Assembly (NCBI GenBank): GCA_020849625.1
Contig: JADLFV010000146.1
Span: 1-64,000, forward strand
Reading direction: 5' to 3'
DNA: 64,000 nt
Source: Phycisphaeraceae bacterium
Lineage (GTDB): Bacteria > Planctomycetota > Phycisphaerae > Phycisphaerales > Phycisphaeraceae
Shown: positions 50,263-59,143 of the stretch, in pieces
Layout of the letters: each line of letters opens with the position of its first letter
How positions within the stretch are numbered: the first letter of the stretch is position 1
The notes under the pieces: model-generated
What the model was told of the DNA's origin: nothing
The model's database searches: none
Seen by the model: the letters and a program-made list of their open reading frames with translations, nothing else
Position numbers and translations under genes: made by a program

Positions 50263-52071
50263 TTATTGCTCGATCCCCCGCGATTCCCAGCGGACCTGGT
50301 CGGCGCCGAGGATGCTGCCGGTGGCGTAGGCCAGGTCGATCTGGGCGATCTGGTATTCAGCGATGGCGCGGACTTCGGCGGCCTGGGCGTCGCTGTAACG
50401 GGCCTGGGCATCCAGCACGTCGGTCGAGGTGCGCAGGCCCTGTTCGAACTGGCGCTGCTCAGCCATGAACGTGCGATGGGCGAGAATCGCGGACTGGCGG
50501 GCGGCCAGAATCTGTTGCCAGCTTGAGGCCAGTTGATCGGCCGCGTTGAGCACCTCCTCTTCGATCAATGCTTTGCGCTGCTCGACACTGGAGAGCGTCT
50601 GCATGCGATGGAGGATGGCCCGGCGAACGCGGCTGCGGGCAGCTTCGTTGCCCAACGGGACCTCCACGCGCAGGCCGAGGCGGTAGTCAGCGAAGTCACG
50701 ATCGGAAAGCATGTCGAACGAGTTGCCGTAGGTGCGTCCGAGCCCGTTGAAGTTGTAGGTGTAATCCAGCAGCGCCAGCGGCAGGGCGGCGTTGCGCTCG
50801 AAGTGCAGCGTGCTTGCCTGCTGGGCCAGTTGCAGCTCCAGCTCCAGCAGTTCCATGCGCCCATCCATGGCCATCGAAACCAACTTCTCGGGGGCGAAGT
50901 CGTATCGCACTGGGTTGGCGTCGGTGGTGGGGATGACCGCGGTGGGGCCGTCCATGGGTAGGCCGGCGTCGTTGAGCATGCGTTTCAGGGCGCGTTGCTC
51001 GAGACGCACGGTGTTTTCCGCGGTGATGATGGCGCTGAGTCGCTCGGCGACACCGGACTCAGCTCGGGTGATTTCAATCTCCGCCAGTTCGCCCGAATCG
51101 ACCATGCGGCGGGCTTTTTCCAGTTGCACCACGGCCAGTTCGTGCTCAGCCTGGCGCACCTGCAACACCTGACGGGCCGCCTGCAAGCGCCAGTAGGCGC
51201 GATCGGTGTTGGCCAGGATGCGGATCACCGCCAGGTGCGTGGCGGCATTGGCCTGCTGATGCTGATACTGGGCCAGGCGGATGGCGTGGGTGTTGGCGCG
51301 AATGCCCGCGCCGCGCAGGAGGTTCTGCGAGAGTGAGATGGAAGCGTCGGTGGCGTAGGACGGATTGAGGGTGGAAAAGACGTTGTCGGTTTTGAACTGA
51401 TTGGCGGCGAGGTTGAAGCGCAGGTTGCCGCCGGTCTGCAAAGGCAGATCAACGCCCATGTCGTTCTGGACAGCCTTGGTCTGGCTGCCGGAGAGCGTGG
51501 TGGCGGTGGGGGTGTCCGTGCGGGCGTAGCTGGAGTTGGCGAAGAATAAAGCTTCGAAGCGAGCCTCCTGTTCGCTGACGCTCTGGGCGGCGATGGCGGG
51601 ATTGAGTAGCTCGACTTGCAGTTCGAGGTTGTTGGCCAGGACCATCACGCGGCACTGTTCGAGGCTTAGCTTGGATTCTGCGGGCGGTAGCGCGGCTGGC
51701 TGGAGCGGTTGCGTTTCGTCGGGTGCGTGCACCGCATCGGCGACCTGCGTCAGATCAACCGGATCAATCTGTTGCAGATGCTGGCGCAGCTCTTCGGATC
51801 GCAGGTAAGCCGGCTCATCGAGCGGGCTCTTGCAGCTTGCAAGCAGCATTAGCAGAAGACTGAGAAAAGATGAACCACGAAGACACGAAGATCGCAAAGA
51901 TGTAAGACGGGTATCGAGTCTCGGGTTTCGGGTATCGGGTCTGAGCCAGGATCCGATACCCGGCATGCGATATCTATTTCCCGTCCCCCGATACCCGATA
52001 CCCGACACCCGATACCCGATCGTGCTGCTGACTTCGTGACTTCGTGGCGCATTGTTTTTTTTGTCATTCAT
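50263..52071 (-). CDS. TolC-family outer-membrane lipoprotein with repeat-encoded N-terminus
   Basis: 602 codons as drawn; the outer-membrane efflux protein core (about 130-600) has two OEP halves with helical repeats (ELQVELLNPAIAAQSVSEQ, YQIAQIDLAYATGS). A clean lipoprotein signal, FLSLLLMLLASC (Cys80), sits 60-plus residues inside the frame. Residues about 15-66 are translated from a 7- and 8-bp palindromic repeat (51874-52052), giving phrases such as GYRVSGIGYRG. The first ATG overlaps the ABC permease stop (ATGAATGA), the natural coupled start, yet a functional export start must be internal, perhaps the TTG about 13 residues before the hydrophobic segment. Partner of the MacAB-like genes upstream. 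Confidence 0.82.
   Translation of the reverse strand: MNDKKNNAPRSHEVSSTIGYRVSGIGYRGTGNRYRMPGIGSWLRPDTRNPRLDTRLTSLRSSCLRGSSFLSLLLMLLASCKSPLDEPAYLRSEELRQHLQQIDPVDLTQVADAVHAPDETQPLQPAALPPAESKLSLEQCRVMVLANNLELQVELLNPAIAAQSVSEQEARFEALFFANSSYARTDTPTATTLSGSQTKAVQNDMGVDLPLQTGGNLRFNLAANQFKTDNVFSTLNPSYATDASISLSQNLLRGAGIRANTHAIRLAQYQHQQANAATHLAVIRILANTDRAYWRLQAARQVLQVRQAEHELAVVQLEKARRMVDSGELAEIEITRAESGVAERLSAIITAENTVRLEQRALKRMLNDAGLPMDGPTAVIPTTDANPVRYDFAPEKLVSMAMDGRMELLELELQLAQQASTLHFERNAALPLALLDYTYNFNGLGRTYGNSFDMLSDRDFADYRLGLRVEVPLGNEAARSRVRRAILHRMQTLSSVEQRKALIEEEVLNAADQLASSWQQILAARQSAILAHRTFMAEQRQFEQGLRTSTDVLDAQARYSDAQAAEVRAIAEYQIAQIDLAYATGSILGADQVRWESRGIEQ
51874..52052. repeat. Nested palindrome: CACGAAGA octads outside, GGGTATC heptads inside
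   Basis: Outer left arm CACGAAGA, CACGAAGA (from 51877) and outer right arm ACTTCGTG, ACTTCGTG (to about 52046) enclose an inner block running 17 consecutive 7-bp units in phase from 51908 to 52026. The inner block begins CGGGTAT, CGAGTCT, CGGGTTT, CGGGTAT, CGGGTCT and ends TACCCGA, TACCCGA, CACCCGA, TACCCGA. Both layers are reverse-complement symmetric. The whole block lies inside the N-terminal coding frame of the TolC-like gene. Confidence 0.9.
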
Positions 52072-53323
52072 GTCGCAGGGCCTCGATGGGGTCCAGGCCG
52101 GCGGCTTTGAAGGCGGGGAACATGCCGAAGAAGACGCCGACCAGTGCGGAGAAGCCGAAAGCCACGGCGATGGCCCACAGGGGAATGTACGCTTTGTCCA
52201 GTTGCGCCCCAGGAAGGACGGCCATCAGCAGCGTCAGTGCCCAGCCGCCGGCAATGCCGAGTAAACCGCCCAGCGAGCAGAGGGTGACCGCTTCGATCAG
52301 GAACTGGAAGAGGATGGCCGCGGGCCTGGCCCCGACCGCTTTGCGCAGGCCGATCTCTCGCGTGCGCTCGGAGACGGAGACCAGCATGATGTTCATGATG
52401 CCCACGCCGCCGACCAGCAGCGACACGCCGACAATCGCCCCGGCCACCATGGTGATGGTGGCCGCCACACGGTCGAACTGGCGCAGATACTGCTCGATGA
52501 CTTCAATGCGGAAGGTGTCGGGATCGTCGGGCTTCAACTCGCGCGTCTGGCGCAGGAAGAATCGCACCTCAGCCCGGGCGTCGTCGGAAACATCGGGCGA
52601 TTGGCTGGCGGCTATGGCGATCAACCGCGATTGCCAGACGTTCCAATGCGTGCGGAAGGGGACGAAGACCTCAGCCCCCTCACCCTGGTTGAGGAACAGT
52701 GCCGATTGGACCGCCGGCTCGACCACGCCCACGATTAGGAACCGCCGATTGCCGATGTAAATGGATTGCCCGTTGCAGTCGCGGTCCAGGCGCAGTTGAT
52801 CGCGCGTCTCGGGATTGATGAGGCAGACGTACGCGGCCCGCTGCTCATCGAGCAGACTGAAAGGCCGGCCAAGGGTGACCGTGCGGTTTTCGATCTCGTG
52901 CCAGGCCGGCTGAATGCCGGTGATGCGGGCCCCGTCGATGGAGCGATCGCCGCGGATGACCTTGTCCGCCGCGTCGGCCAGGAGGGTGAAGCCGGCCACG
53001 GAAGGGCAGTGCTCGACCAGGCCGTCGAACTGATCGGGCGTGAAGCGAAGGGTTCGGCCGGAGGCGTGCTGGAAGCGGCCGGTGTCGGGGCGATAGGGAA
53101 TGATGTAGAGCTTGTTGGTGCCCAGGGCCTCAAACTCGCCGAGGATGTTGCTGCGCAGGCCAGTGAGTGCGGCGATGACGGCGGTGACGGCGGCGACACC
53201 GATGACGATGCCGGTGGTGGTCAGCACCGAGCGCGTCTTGTTCATCCAGATCTGGCCCAGCGCCAGCAGGATGCTCTGGAGCAGAAAACGGGCCAGGTAA
53301 AAAGGCGTGCGCAGCAGGGACAT
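52064..53323 (-). CDS. MacB-type ABC transporter permease
   Basis: 419-residue FtsX/MacB-like permease without a fused ATPase. TM1 (about 14-36, with the following VAAVTAVIAALTG) is followed by a large periplasmic MacB_PCD domain (about 50-280) and three C-terminal helices (about 285-410), including GVGIMNIMLVSVSERTREIG (cytoplasmic coupling helix) and ALRHE at the end. With the ATPase (TGATG junction, 1-bp overlap), the MacA-like adaptor and the TolC-like protein it forms a tripartite ABC efflux or export system. Substrate unknown. Confidence 0.92.
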   Translation of the reverse strand: MSLLRTPFYLARFLLQSILLALGQIWMNKTRSVLTTTGIVIGVAAVTAVIAALTGLRSNILGEFEALGTNKLYIIPYRPDTGRFQHASGRTLRFTPDQFDGLVEHCPSVAGFTLLADAADKVIRGDRSIDGARITGIQPAWHEIENRTVTLGRPFSLLDEQRAAYVCLINPETRDQLRLDRDCNGQSIYIGNRRFLIVGVVEPAVQSALFLNQGEGAEVFVPFRTHWNVWQSRLIAIAASQSPDVSDDARAEVRFFLRQTRELKPDDPDTFRIEVIEQYLRQFDRVAATITMVAGAIVGVSLLVGGVGIMNIMLVSVSERTREIGLRKAVGARPAAILFQFLIEAVTLCSLGGLLGIAGGWALTLLMAVLPGAQLDKAYIPLWAIAVAFGFSALVGVFFGMFPAFKAAGLDPIEALRHE

Positions 53324-54066
53324 CAGACGGCCTCCTGACTGTCGCGCTGACGTTTTGCGGCGACAACGGACCCGACGTCGGGATCCTGCTCCACGGGCTG
53401 ATCGCTGTGGATGCGGCCATCGTGCATGTGAATGACGCGCTGAGCGCAGGCCGCCACGTCGCGCTCGTGGGTGACGATGATGATGGTCTGGCCTTCGCGG
53501 TGAAGCTGCACGAGCAGCTTGAGGATGTCCTCGGTGGTGCGGCTGTCGAGGTTGCCGGTCGGTTCGTCGGCCAGCAGGATGTCGGGCTGGTTGATCAGGG
53601 CGCGGGCGATGGCGACGCGCTGCTTCTGTCCGCCGGACAGTTGATTGGGACGGTGAGCCGCACGATCAGCGAGATTGACGCGGGCCAGGGCATCGAGGGC
53701 CTTGCGCCTGCGATTGCTCCAGCCGTCGGGGCTGTAGGTCAGCGGCAGAGCGACGTTGCGCACGGCACTGAAGCGCGGCATCAGCTCGAAGGATTGAAAG
53801 ACGAATCCGATGCGCTGATTGCGCACCCGCGCCAGAGCCGAGCCGCCCATGCGACTGGTCTGTTCGCCGGCCAGCTCGTACGTGCCGTGCGTCGGGCGAT
53901 CGAGGCAGCCGAGAATGTTCATCAGCGTGGACTTGCCCGAGCCGGACGGCCCCATGATGGCGACGAACTCGTTGGCATCCACCTGCAGATCGACACCGTC
54001 GAGGGCGTGGATCGTCTCCACCCCGACCTGATAAATCTTCTTGATGCCGGTCAAGCGGATGAGCAT
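53323..54066 (-). CDS. MacB/LolD-type ABC transporter ATPase
   Basis: 247-residue ATPase. Walker [10 protein letters not shown] (39-47), Q-loop [13 protein letters not shown], signature [15 protein letters not shown], Walker [14 protein letters not shown] and IIVTHERD (switch His) are complete. The [13 protein letters not shown]-loop and the EPTGNLD Walker B are typical of the MacB/LolD group. It precedes the permease with a 1-bp overlap. The C-terminal tail ([17 protein letters not shown]) is longer than in LolD. Confidence 0.94.
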   Translation of the reverse strand: MLIRLTGIKKIYQVGVETIHALDGVDLQVDANEFVAIMGPSGSGKSTLMNILGCLDRPTHGTYELAGEQTSRMGGSALARVRNQRIGFVFQSFELMPRFSAVRNVALPLTYSPDGWSNRRRKALDALARVNLADRAAHRPNQLSGGQKQRVAIARALINQPDILLADEPTGNLDSRTTEDILKLLVQLHREGQTIIIVTHERDVAACAQRVIHMHDGRIHSDQPVEQDPDVGSVVAAKRQRDSQEAV

Positions 54067-54105
54067 GGGGGCCTTCGAGCGTGGATGATTTCAGAGAAAC
54101 CGGGA

Positions 54106-54195
54106 TTCACCACAGAGGACGCAGAGGGCACAGAGTTCAAAACATACTCATTCTGATGGACTTTCCTCTGTGTTCTCTGTGTCCTCTGCGGTGAG
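54106..54195. repeat. Nonamer CAGAGGACA palindrome at the adaptor gene end
   Basis: Left arm CCACAGAGG, ACGCAGAGG, GCACAGAGT (from 54109); right arm (54164-54195), read on the minus strand, CCGCAGAGG, ACACAGAGA, ACACAGAGG. Period is exactly 9 bp in both arms. The right arm encodes the C-terminal residues LTAEDTENTEE of the MacA-like adaptor; the left arm lies in the spacer before the ATPase gene. Confidence 0.85.
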
Positions 54196-55572
54196 TTTAT
54201 TTTTCTGCTCTTTATCCTTATCCTTGTCCTCGTCCTCTTCTTCGTCGTGTACTTTCTGGTCGTGCTTGATGCTTTCGAGCACTTTGTAGGGGCCGATGAT
54301 CACGCGGTCGCCTTCGCTCAAACCTTGCTCGATGACGGTGTCGGTCAGATCGGAAGTGCCGATGCGCACGGGGGTGACGACTGCCTTGCCGTCGATCAGG
54401 CGATAGACCACGGTGGTCATGGTCTTGTCTGGATCCACCAGCGGATTGTCTTTGCGGACCTCGGCCGGCAGATCGTCGAGCTTGACGCCAAGCACTGCCT
54501 GGCTGGGCACGGTCAGCACGTCGGTGAAATCGTTGACGTGAATCTCCGCGTCTGCGGTCAGCCCGCTGTAGAGACGTCGGCCATCGGTGTCGAGCAGGAT
54601 TTCGGTTTCAAAATAGCGGGTCAGGCCGTCGGTGGCTTTCAGCGCGATCTTTTCAACAGTGCCGTGATAGACGCGATCCTGATCCGAGAGCAGACGGATG
54701 TTGGCGGACTGGCCTTCGTGCACCAGGTCCACGTCGGCTTCGTCGAGTTCCGCCACCACCAGCATGTTGGACAGGTCCGCCACTTCGAGGATGACCGTGC
54801 CGGGATTGTTCATGGTGCCGGTGATGACCAGTTCGCCGACCTCAGCGTTGAGTTTGGTGACTACGCCGTCGATGGGCGAGCTGATGATGGTGTAGCTCAG
54901 GTCGTCCTCGGCCCGGGCGATCTCGGCTTCGGCGGCTTCAAGGTTGTATTGCAGCACCGCCTGCCCGCGTTCGGATGCCTGCAGCGAAGCTTCGGCGGCG
55001 GCTTTCTGGGCGGCCAACTCGTCGCGGCGCATCTGGGCCTGATCCAGGGTGGACTGGCTGACGTCTTTGGTCGCTCGCAACTCTATTTGTCTGCTCAGGT
55101 TACGCTCGGCGTCGGCCAGGGTCACCGCCAGGGCGGCCATCGTGGCACGCTGGCTTTCGATCCGCGATTTCTCCACCTCGATCGACGCCGCCTGGGCATC
55201 GTGGCGGGCCCGCGCCGAACGCAGCAGCGCTTCGAGATCCGACGCATCGAGCCGCACCAGCACACTGGCGGGCGCGGGGGGATCAGCGTCGGGATCACCC
55301 TTGGTTACGCTGTCGCCTTCATCGAAAGGAAGCTCGAGGATGCGCGAGGAAACTTTGGCGCTGATGGCGACTTTTGTCTTGGGCTGAACTTTTCCGGGAG
55401 CGGTGACAGTTTCGATCAGCTCGCCGCGCTGCACAACATGGATTTGCACAGCATCGCCTTCGCCGCCCCCGGAAGAGGACTTGCCGGCCTGGGGATAGAA
55501 CAGCGCCGCACCACCAATTGCCAGCAGCAGCAGCGTCACCACGGAGACGACGACAGCGATCACGATCTTCAC
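54148..55572 (-). CDS. MacA-type periplasmic adaptor (membrane fusion protein)
   Basis: 474 residues: N-terminal anchor (about 5-27), lipoyl-like half GELIETVTAPGKVQPKTK (about 51-68), a long coiled-coil hairpin (about 100-215), the second lipoyl half with SPIDGVVTKLNAEVGE, and beta-barrel and membrane-proximal domains. It would bridge the MacB-type permease to the TolC-like protein. The C-terminus is odd: a run of Asp/Glu/Lys (about 430-458), then LTAEDTENTEESPSE encoded by nonamer repeat DNA, so the repeat has replaced or extended the native end. Confidence 0.9.
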   Translation of the reverse strand: MKIVIAVVVSVVTLLLLAIGGAALFYPQAGKSSSGGGEGDAVQIHVVQRGELIETVTAPGKVQPKTKVAISAKVSSRILELPFDEGDSVTKGDPDADPPAPASVLVRLDASDLEALLRSARARHDAQAASIEVEKSRIESQRATMAALAVTLADAERNLSRQIELRATKDVSQSTLDQAQMRRDELAAQKAAAEASLQASERGQAVLQYNLEAAEAEIARAEDDLSYTIISSPIDGVVTKLNAEVGELVITGTMNNPGTVILEVADLSNMLVVAELDEADVDLVHEGQSANIRLLSDQDRVYHGTVEKIALKATDGLTRYFETEILLDTDGRRLYSGLTADAEIHVNDFTDVLTVPSQAVLGVKLDDLPAEVRKDNPLVDPDKTMTTVVYRLIDGKAVVTPVRIGTSDLTDTVIEQGLSEGDRVIIGPYKVLESIKHDQKVHDEEEDEDKDKDKEQKNKLTAEDTENTEESPSE

Positions 55573-55599
55573 GCGCGGTTGCTCCTTGCGCTGGTGGGG

Positions 55600-56124
55600 T
55601 CAGATGATCTGATGGTTCATCGGGTTGGCGAAAGCGTCCACAACTTTGGGCCGGGTCAGCATGAACATCTGAAGCGCCGCGTAGGCGATGTAGATCAGGC
55701 CGAAACCGATGGCCAAGACCATGCCGAACTGCAATCCTATCTTCTCGGAACCTTGTGTATCTTCCAGCATGGGCATGAACATCAGAAAGTGATTGAGGAC
55801 GGTACCGAAGATGGTCATGATGATCGTGTAAACCGACCAGCCGATGACTGTCAACCGCGCCCAGTTGCGCAGCATCAGCATCCCGATGGCACCGCAGAGC
55901 AAAGCGACGGTGGCCACGAATCCGACGTAGGTGCCGACCTGCACGAACAGGTTGTAGGCGGGATTTTCTTCCATGAGTTTCATGGTGGGATTCTCGTCGC
56001 TGTTCATCTGCGGTATCAGGTCCAACTGCATGACCACGTACATCGCCATGCCCAGCACACCCAGCGCGCACAGGATGATGTCGATGACCGCGAAGACGGT
56101 GACGCAGGTGGGTCGTTTCTGCAT
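55600..56124 (-). CDS. Small membrane protein, four predicted helices
   Basis: 174-residue integral membrane protein not recognised as a named family. Helices lie at about 9-32 (VFAVIDIILCALGVLGMAMY), 63-85, 90-112 and 128-152; a short acidic periplasmic or cytoplasmic loop (about 35-58) follows the first. ATG 56124 gives a compact protein; the upstream frame is low-complexity without a signal. It precedes the MacA-like gene by 27 bp on the same strand, so it may belong to the efflux operon. Confidence 0.65.
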   Translation of the reverse strand: MQKRPTCVTVFAVIDIILCALGVLGMAMYVVMQLDLIPQMNSDENPTMKLMEENPAYNLFVQVGTYVGFVATVALLCGAIGMLMLRNWARLTVIGWSVYTIIMTIFGTVLNHFLMFMPMLEDTQGSEKIGLQFGMVLAIGFGLIYIAYAALQMFMLTRPKVVDAFANPMNHQII

Positions 56125-56380
56125 GGCAGGGGCCCCTCGATGAGCATTCCGGGTCACAGCGCAACGCACAACATGGCTGTCATCATAACAGTCGCTGCTG
56201 TCCCGTATTTGTTGCAAAGGCGGTCCCGATTTCCCAAAACCGGGTAAGCCGTCTCGAACTATTCTATTGTGAGTTGCACTGTCTCTCAGCCGCTTGCGGC
56301 TTCGCGAAACCGTCCGTGGTCCAAGCATTTCGAGAAGCCGCAAGCGGCTGCTGAGCGTGGCATCCGTATTGCGCCCCTTC
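56125..56380. other. Spacer with a large inverted repeat (candidate terminator)
   Basis: AGCCGCTTGCGGCTT (56288-56302) pairs perfectly with AAGCCGCAAGCGGCT (56335-56349), and the pairing continues inward (CGCGAAA / TTTCGAG) and outward (CTC / GAG), giving a stem of over 20 bp with a 20-nt loop. It lies just after the URO-D gene stop on its strand. Each arm is itself partly palindromic. No gene is seen in the 256 bp. Confidence 0.7.
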
Positions 56381-57463
56381 TCATCCGGTCAACTCATGCC
56401 ACATCTGCTGCATGGCGGCCGCCTCGTCGCGGTCCCTGGGCGTGAGCGGGGGTCGTAGCACGCAGCGGGCACCGGTGCTTTGGACCAGCTCGCCCAGGCG
56501 CTTGAGCATGTCCTGCCAGCTTTCCCCCTCTTCCGGGGGCAGTCGGCTGTAGAGCACCGTGTCGCTGCGGGCGCATTGCTCAAATAACCAGGCCGGGTCG
56601 TAGCTCTCGGGGTTGCCCAGGTCAATGGCCAGGACGAACGGCGAGTTGCACATCAACTCGAACATGGCTTCGTGCTTGCCGCAGTAGTGAACGAAGCATC
56701 CGCCGAACGGCTCACTGCACTGGTTGACCATGGGCAGGATGTAGCGCTCGATCATGTCGGGCGAAACCAGTTGCGCGGTGTCTTCGGAGCAGCGGACCCC
56801 GGCCTGAGGAAAGTGCAGGCCCTGACCGGTGGCGTGGCCGTGGATCATCGTGCGGTCCGGCTCGTCCATCAGTTGCTTGAGACAGCGCGTGGCCCGGACG
56901 TACAGATCGCAGCAGACCTCCAGCACCTCATCGACCAGCGCGGATGAGCCGGGATCAGCCATATCGACGAACAGGTCGTCGCCGTAGAGCAGGTGGGCGA
57001 CGTCGAACACACCCTGGGTGTCGGTTGCATAGGCCGCGACGTCCGGCCCGCCTTTCTGCTTGTGCAATTCATAGAACGCAGCCGCCCGCTTCATCAGCAG
57101 TTGCTCCGCCACGTCCACGTCGCGCGAAGCCAGGATTTTATCGCGACCGATCGGCTCGCCCGGCCAGGGCATCTGGCCCTCGTGAATCTCAAAGTCCTGA
57201 CCGGCCAGCGTGGGCACGAAAATCACGCCAAGGTTCGGCCGCACCGTTGGAATGCCATCGGTCGGCCAGTCGATGAAACTGCGGGCCCGCGCGATCTCCG
57301 ACTCCCACATTGCAGTCGGGTCCTCGAAGCGGCGCGGATAGTCGTTCAGGTCATAGGTCATCTGCTGCTGGTTGGGCACGAAGATCAGGCTCGGCCCTTC
57401 GCCGCGCCAAAAGGTTTCGTGCTGACGTTTTCGCTGTGCCAGGATTTGTTGGGGATCAGCCAT
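56381..57463 (-). CDS. URO-D-family protein (1)
   Basis: 360-residue barrel protein related to uroporphyrinogen decarboxylase and to the methyltransferases MtaA/CmuA. It shows IFVPTLAGQDFEIHEG, HGHATGQGLHFPQAG (about 214-228), CFVHYCGKHEAMFELM (His-Tyr-Cys-Gly, the likely metal site, about 277-292) and VLAIDLGNPESYD. In the family, catabolic members transfer methyl groups between corrinoid proteins and thiol cofactors. Fits the second catabolic run. ATG 57463 (MADPQ) is preferred to one four codons earlier. Confidence 0.8.
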   Translation of the reverse strand: MADPQQILAQRKRQHETFWRGEGPSLIFVPNQQQMTYDLNDYPRRFEDPTAMWESEIARARSFIDWPTDGIPTVRPNLGVIFVPTLAGQDFEIHEGQMPWPGEPIGRDKILASRDVDVAEQLLMKRAAAFYELHKQKGGPDVAAYATDTQGVFDVAHLLYGDDLFVDMADPGSSALVDEVLEVCCDLYVRATRCLKQLMDEPDRTMIHGHATGQGLHFPQAGVRCSEDTAQLVSPDMIERYILPMVNQCSEPFGGCFVHYCGKHEAMFELMCNSPFVLAIDLGNPESYDPAWLFEQCARSDTVLYSRLPPEEGESWQDMLKRLGELVQSTGARCVLRPPLTPRDRDEAAAMQQMWHELTG

Positions 57464-57475
57464 GATGGAACTCAT

Positions 57476-57619
57476 CTAAAGTAGAAAAACGTTGTTGTGC
57501 CAAGCCTATCGCCGACGGCGTCAATCGACAACTCTATCGCTTCCATAGGCACGTAATTGCATGAGAGCACTCTGATTAACCGCGGCGGAGTCCGGTTTAC
57601 CGGCCGTCGCACGATCGAC
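57476..57619. other. Gene-free spacer
   Basis: 144 bp between URO-D gene 1 and the first sulfatase, both on the minus strand. Nothing recognisable apart from the promoter space expected for the URO-D gene. Confidence 0.5.
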
Positions 57620-59113
57620 TCACCCCACCGGTATCTGTCGCGCCAGATCGTACAGCGGATCGTCGATCTGTTTCATTCGCTCCAGCAGCAGGGCATTCAA
57701 CCGTTCGATCTCAGCTTTGACCTGCGGATCATCGAAGTCAATCAGGTTGTGCGTTTCGTCCGGGTCGGCTTGCAGGTCGTACAACTCATCGCGGTCGATC
57801 TCCGCAAAATCGCGAACCAGCTTCCATTTCGCGTTCTGGAAACTGCGCAACTGCTGATGCTGGGCAAAGATCGTGTCCGCCCATGCAACCCGCTCGCCCC
57901 GCATGATGGGCAGGAAATTGTGGCCGCGCAGCACGGCATCATCCGGGGCTTGCGTGCCGGTCATGGCCAGAATGGTGGGGAACCAATCGATCTGTGAGAA
58001 AAGGGCGTCAGTTTGCGTGCCCGCTTTCAGGCCCGCCGGCCAGCGCACGATGCCCGGCACGCGGATCGTGTCTTCGAACAGGTTCTGCCGCACAGGACCC
58101 GGTTGATTCTCGAAAATGTCAGTGTACACATTATTGGGATCGCGATGGTCGGTGGTGATCCACCAGCCCGGGCCTTTGCTCCACAACCCGTGATGGCCCA
58201 CCATGAAGCCCTGGTCCGACGTGTAGATCACAATGGTGTTTTCCGCCAGACCCATCTCGTCCAGGTGCTGCATCAACCTGCCGAGATTGCGGTCGATGCT
58301 GTGCACGCTGGCGTAGAACTCACGGATCATGCGATCGACCCGCGGCTTGTCCAGGTTGGGAAAGTCCGCGTTGGGCAATTGAATGTCATTGCCCTGCCAC
58401 GGCGCAAAGTCGTCTTCCATCATCGGCAGCCATGTGCGATCGTCGTAAGGCAGCACGAATCCCTCGGGCAGGGCGTGATTGGGATGCGGCGCCCAATAGT
58501 GCAATGAGATGGCGAACTGCCCATCCTTGAACTTGTCCACGTACTCAATCGCCAGATCGGTCAATACATCTGACGTGTATTGGCCCTGAAATGTGACTGG
58601 CTTACCATCGATCAAAACTGTCGGGTCCCGCGAAACACGTCCATAATCCAGGAAACCTGCAAAGTGTTCATAGCCGTTGGCGGTGGGCATGTCTTTGGGC
58701 TGCTTCATACCAAGATGCCACTTGCCCACCAGCGCAGTGTGGTAACCCGCATCGCGCAGAACACGAGGCCAGGTGGCAATGCCTTCGGTCAGTCCATCGG
58801 ATCGTTCGACCAGATCGCCGACGCCGACCTCGCTGCTGTAGCGCCCGGTAAGCACTGAAGCTCGCGTGGGGCTGCAAAGGCCGGCCGTGGCGTAACTGTT
58901 GCGAATCAGCACGCCTTCGCTGGCCAGGCGATCGAGGTTGGGCGTGTGCGTATTGACCGGGTTCATGGCTCCGAAGGTCCAGGTCGGTTGATCGTCAGCC
59001 ATGATGAACAAAATGTTGGGGCGCCCGATCGGCGCGGATTGGCCCAAAACATGCTGTGTTCCAGGCATACCAGCCGCCACCATGGCTGCGCTTAGCCAGG
59101 GACTGTGCTTCAT
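57620..59113 (-). CDS. Sulfatase (formylglycine type, 1)
   Basis: 497-residue exported sulfatase. Signal peptide about 1-25; metal Asp40-Asp41 in IMADDQ; maturation motif CSPTR (Cys80-Arg84), converted to formylglycine by FGE or an anaerobic maturase; GKWHLG (second signature) and YTSDQG follow. Hydrolyses sulfate esters of a glycan outside the cytoplasm. Planctomycetes carry many such genes. It is followed by URO-D gene 1 and preceded by URO-D gene 2, not by glycosidases. Confidence 0.93.
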   Translation of the reverse strand: MKHSPWLSAAMVAAGMPGTQHVLGQSAPIGRPNILFIMADDQPTWTFGAMNPVNTHTPNLDRLASEGVLIRNSYATAGLCSPTRASVLTGRYSSEVGVGDLVERSDGLTEGIATWPRVLRDAGYHTALVGKWHLGMKQPKDMPTANGYEHFAGFLDYGRVSRDPTVLIDGKPVTFQGQYTSDVLTDLAIEYVDKFKDGQFAISLHYWAPHPNHALPEGFVLPYDDRTWLPMMEDDFAPWQGNDIQLPNADFPNLDKPRVDRMIREFYASVHSIDRNLGRLMQHLDEMGLAENTIVIYTSDQGFMVGHHGLWSKGPGWWITTDHRDPNNVYTDIFENQPGPVRQNLFEDTIRVPGIVRWPAGLKAGTQTDALFSQIDWFPTILAMTGTQAPDDAVLRGHNFLPIMRGERVAWADTIFAQHQQLRSFQNAKWKLVRDFAEIDRDELYDLQADPDETHNLIDFDDPQVKAEIERLNALLLERMKQIDDPLYDLARQIPVG

Positions 59114-59143
59114 CAGATGCAGCTCCTGAAGGTGAACAGCGTA

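Noticed and set aside
52029-52071. Taking the repeat-encoded residues as a normal part of the TolC-like protein
   Set aside because: They precede the lipoprotein signal and are low-complexity translations of repeat DNA; marked as odd rather than as a domain.
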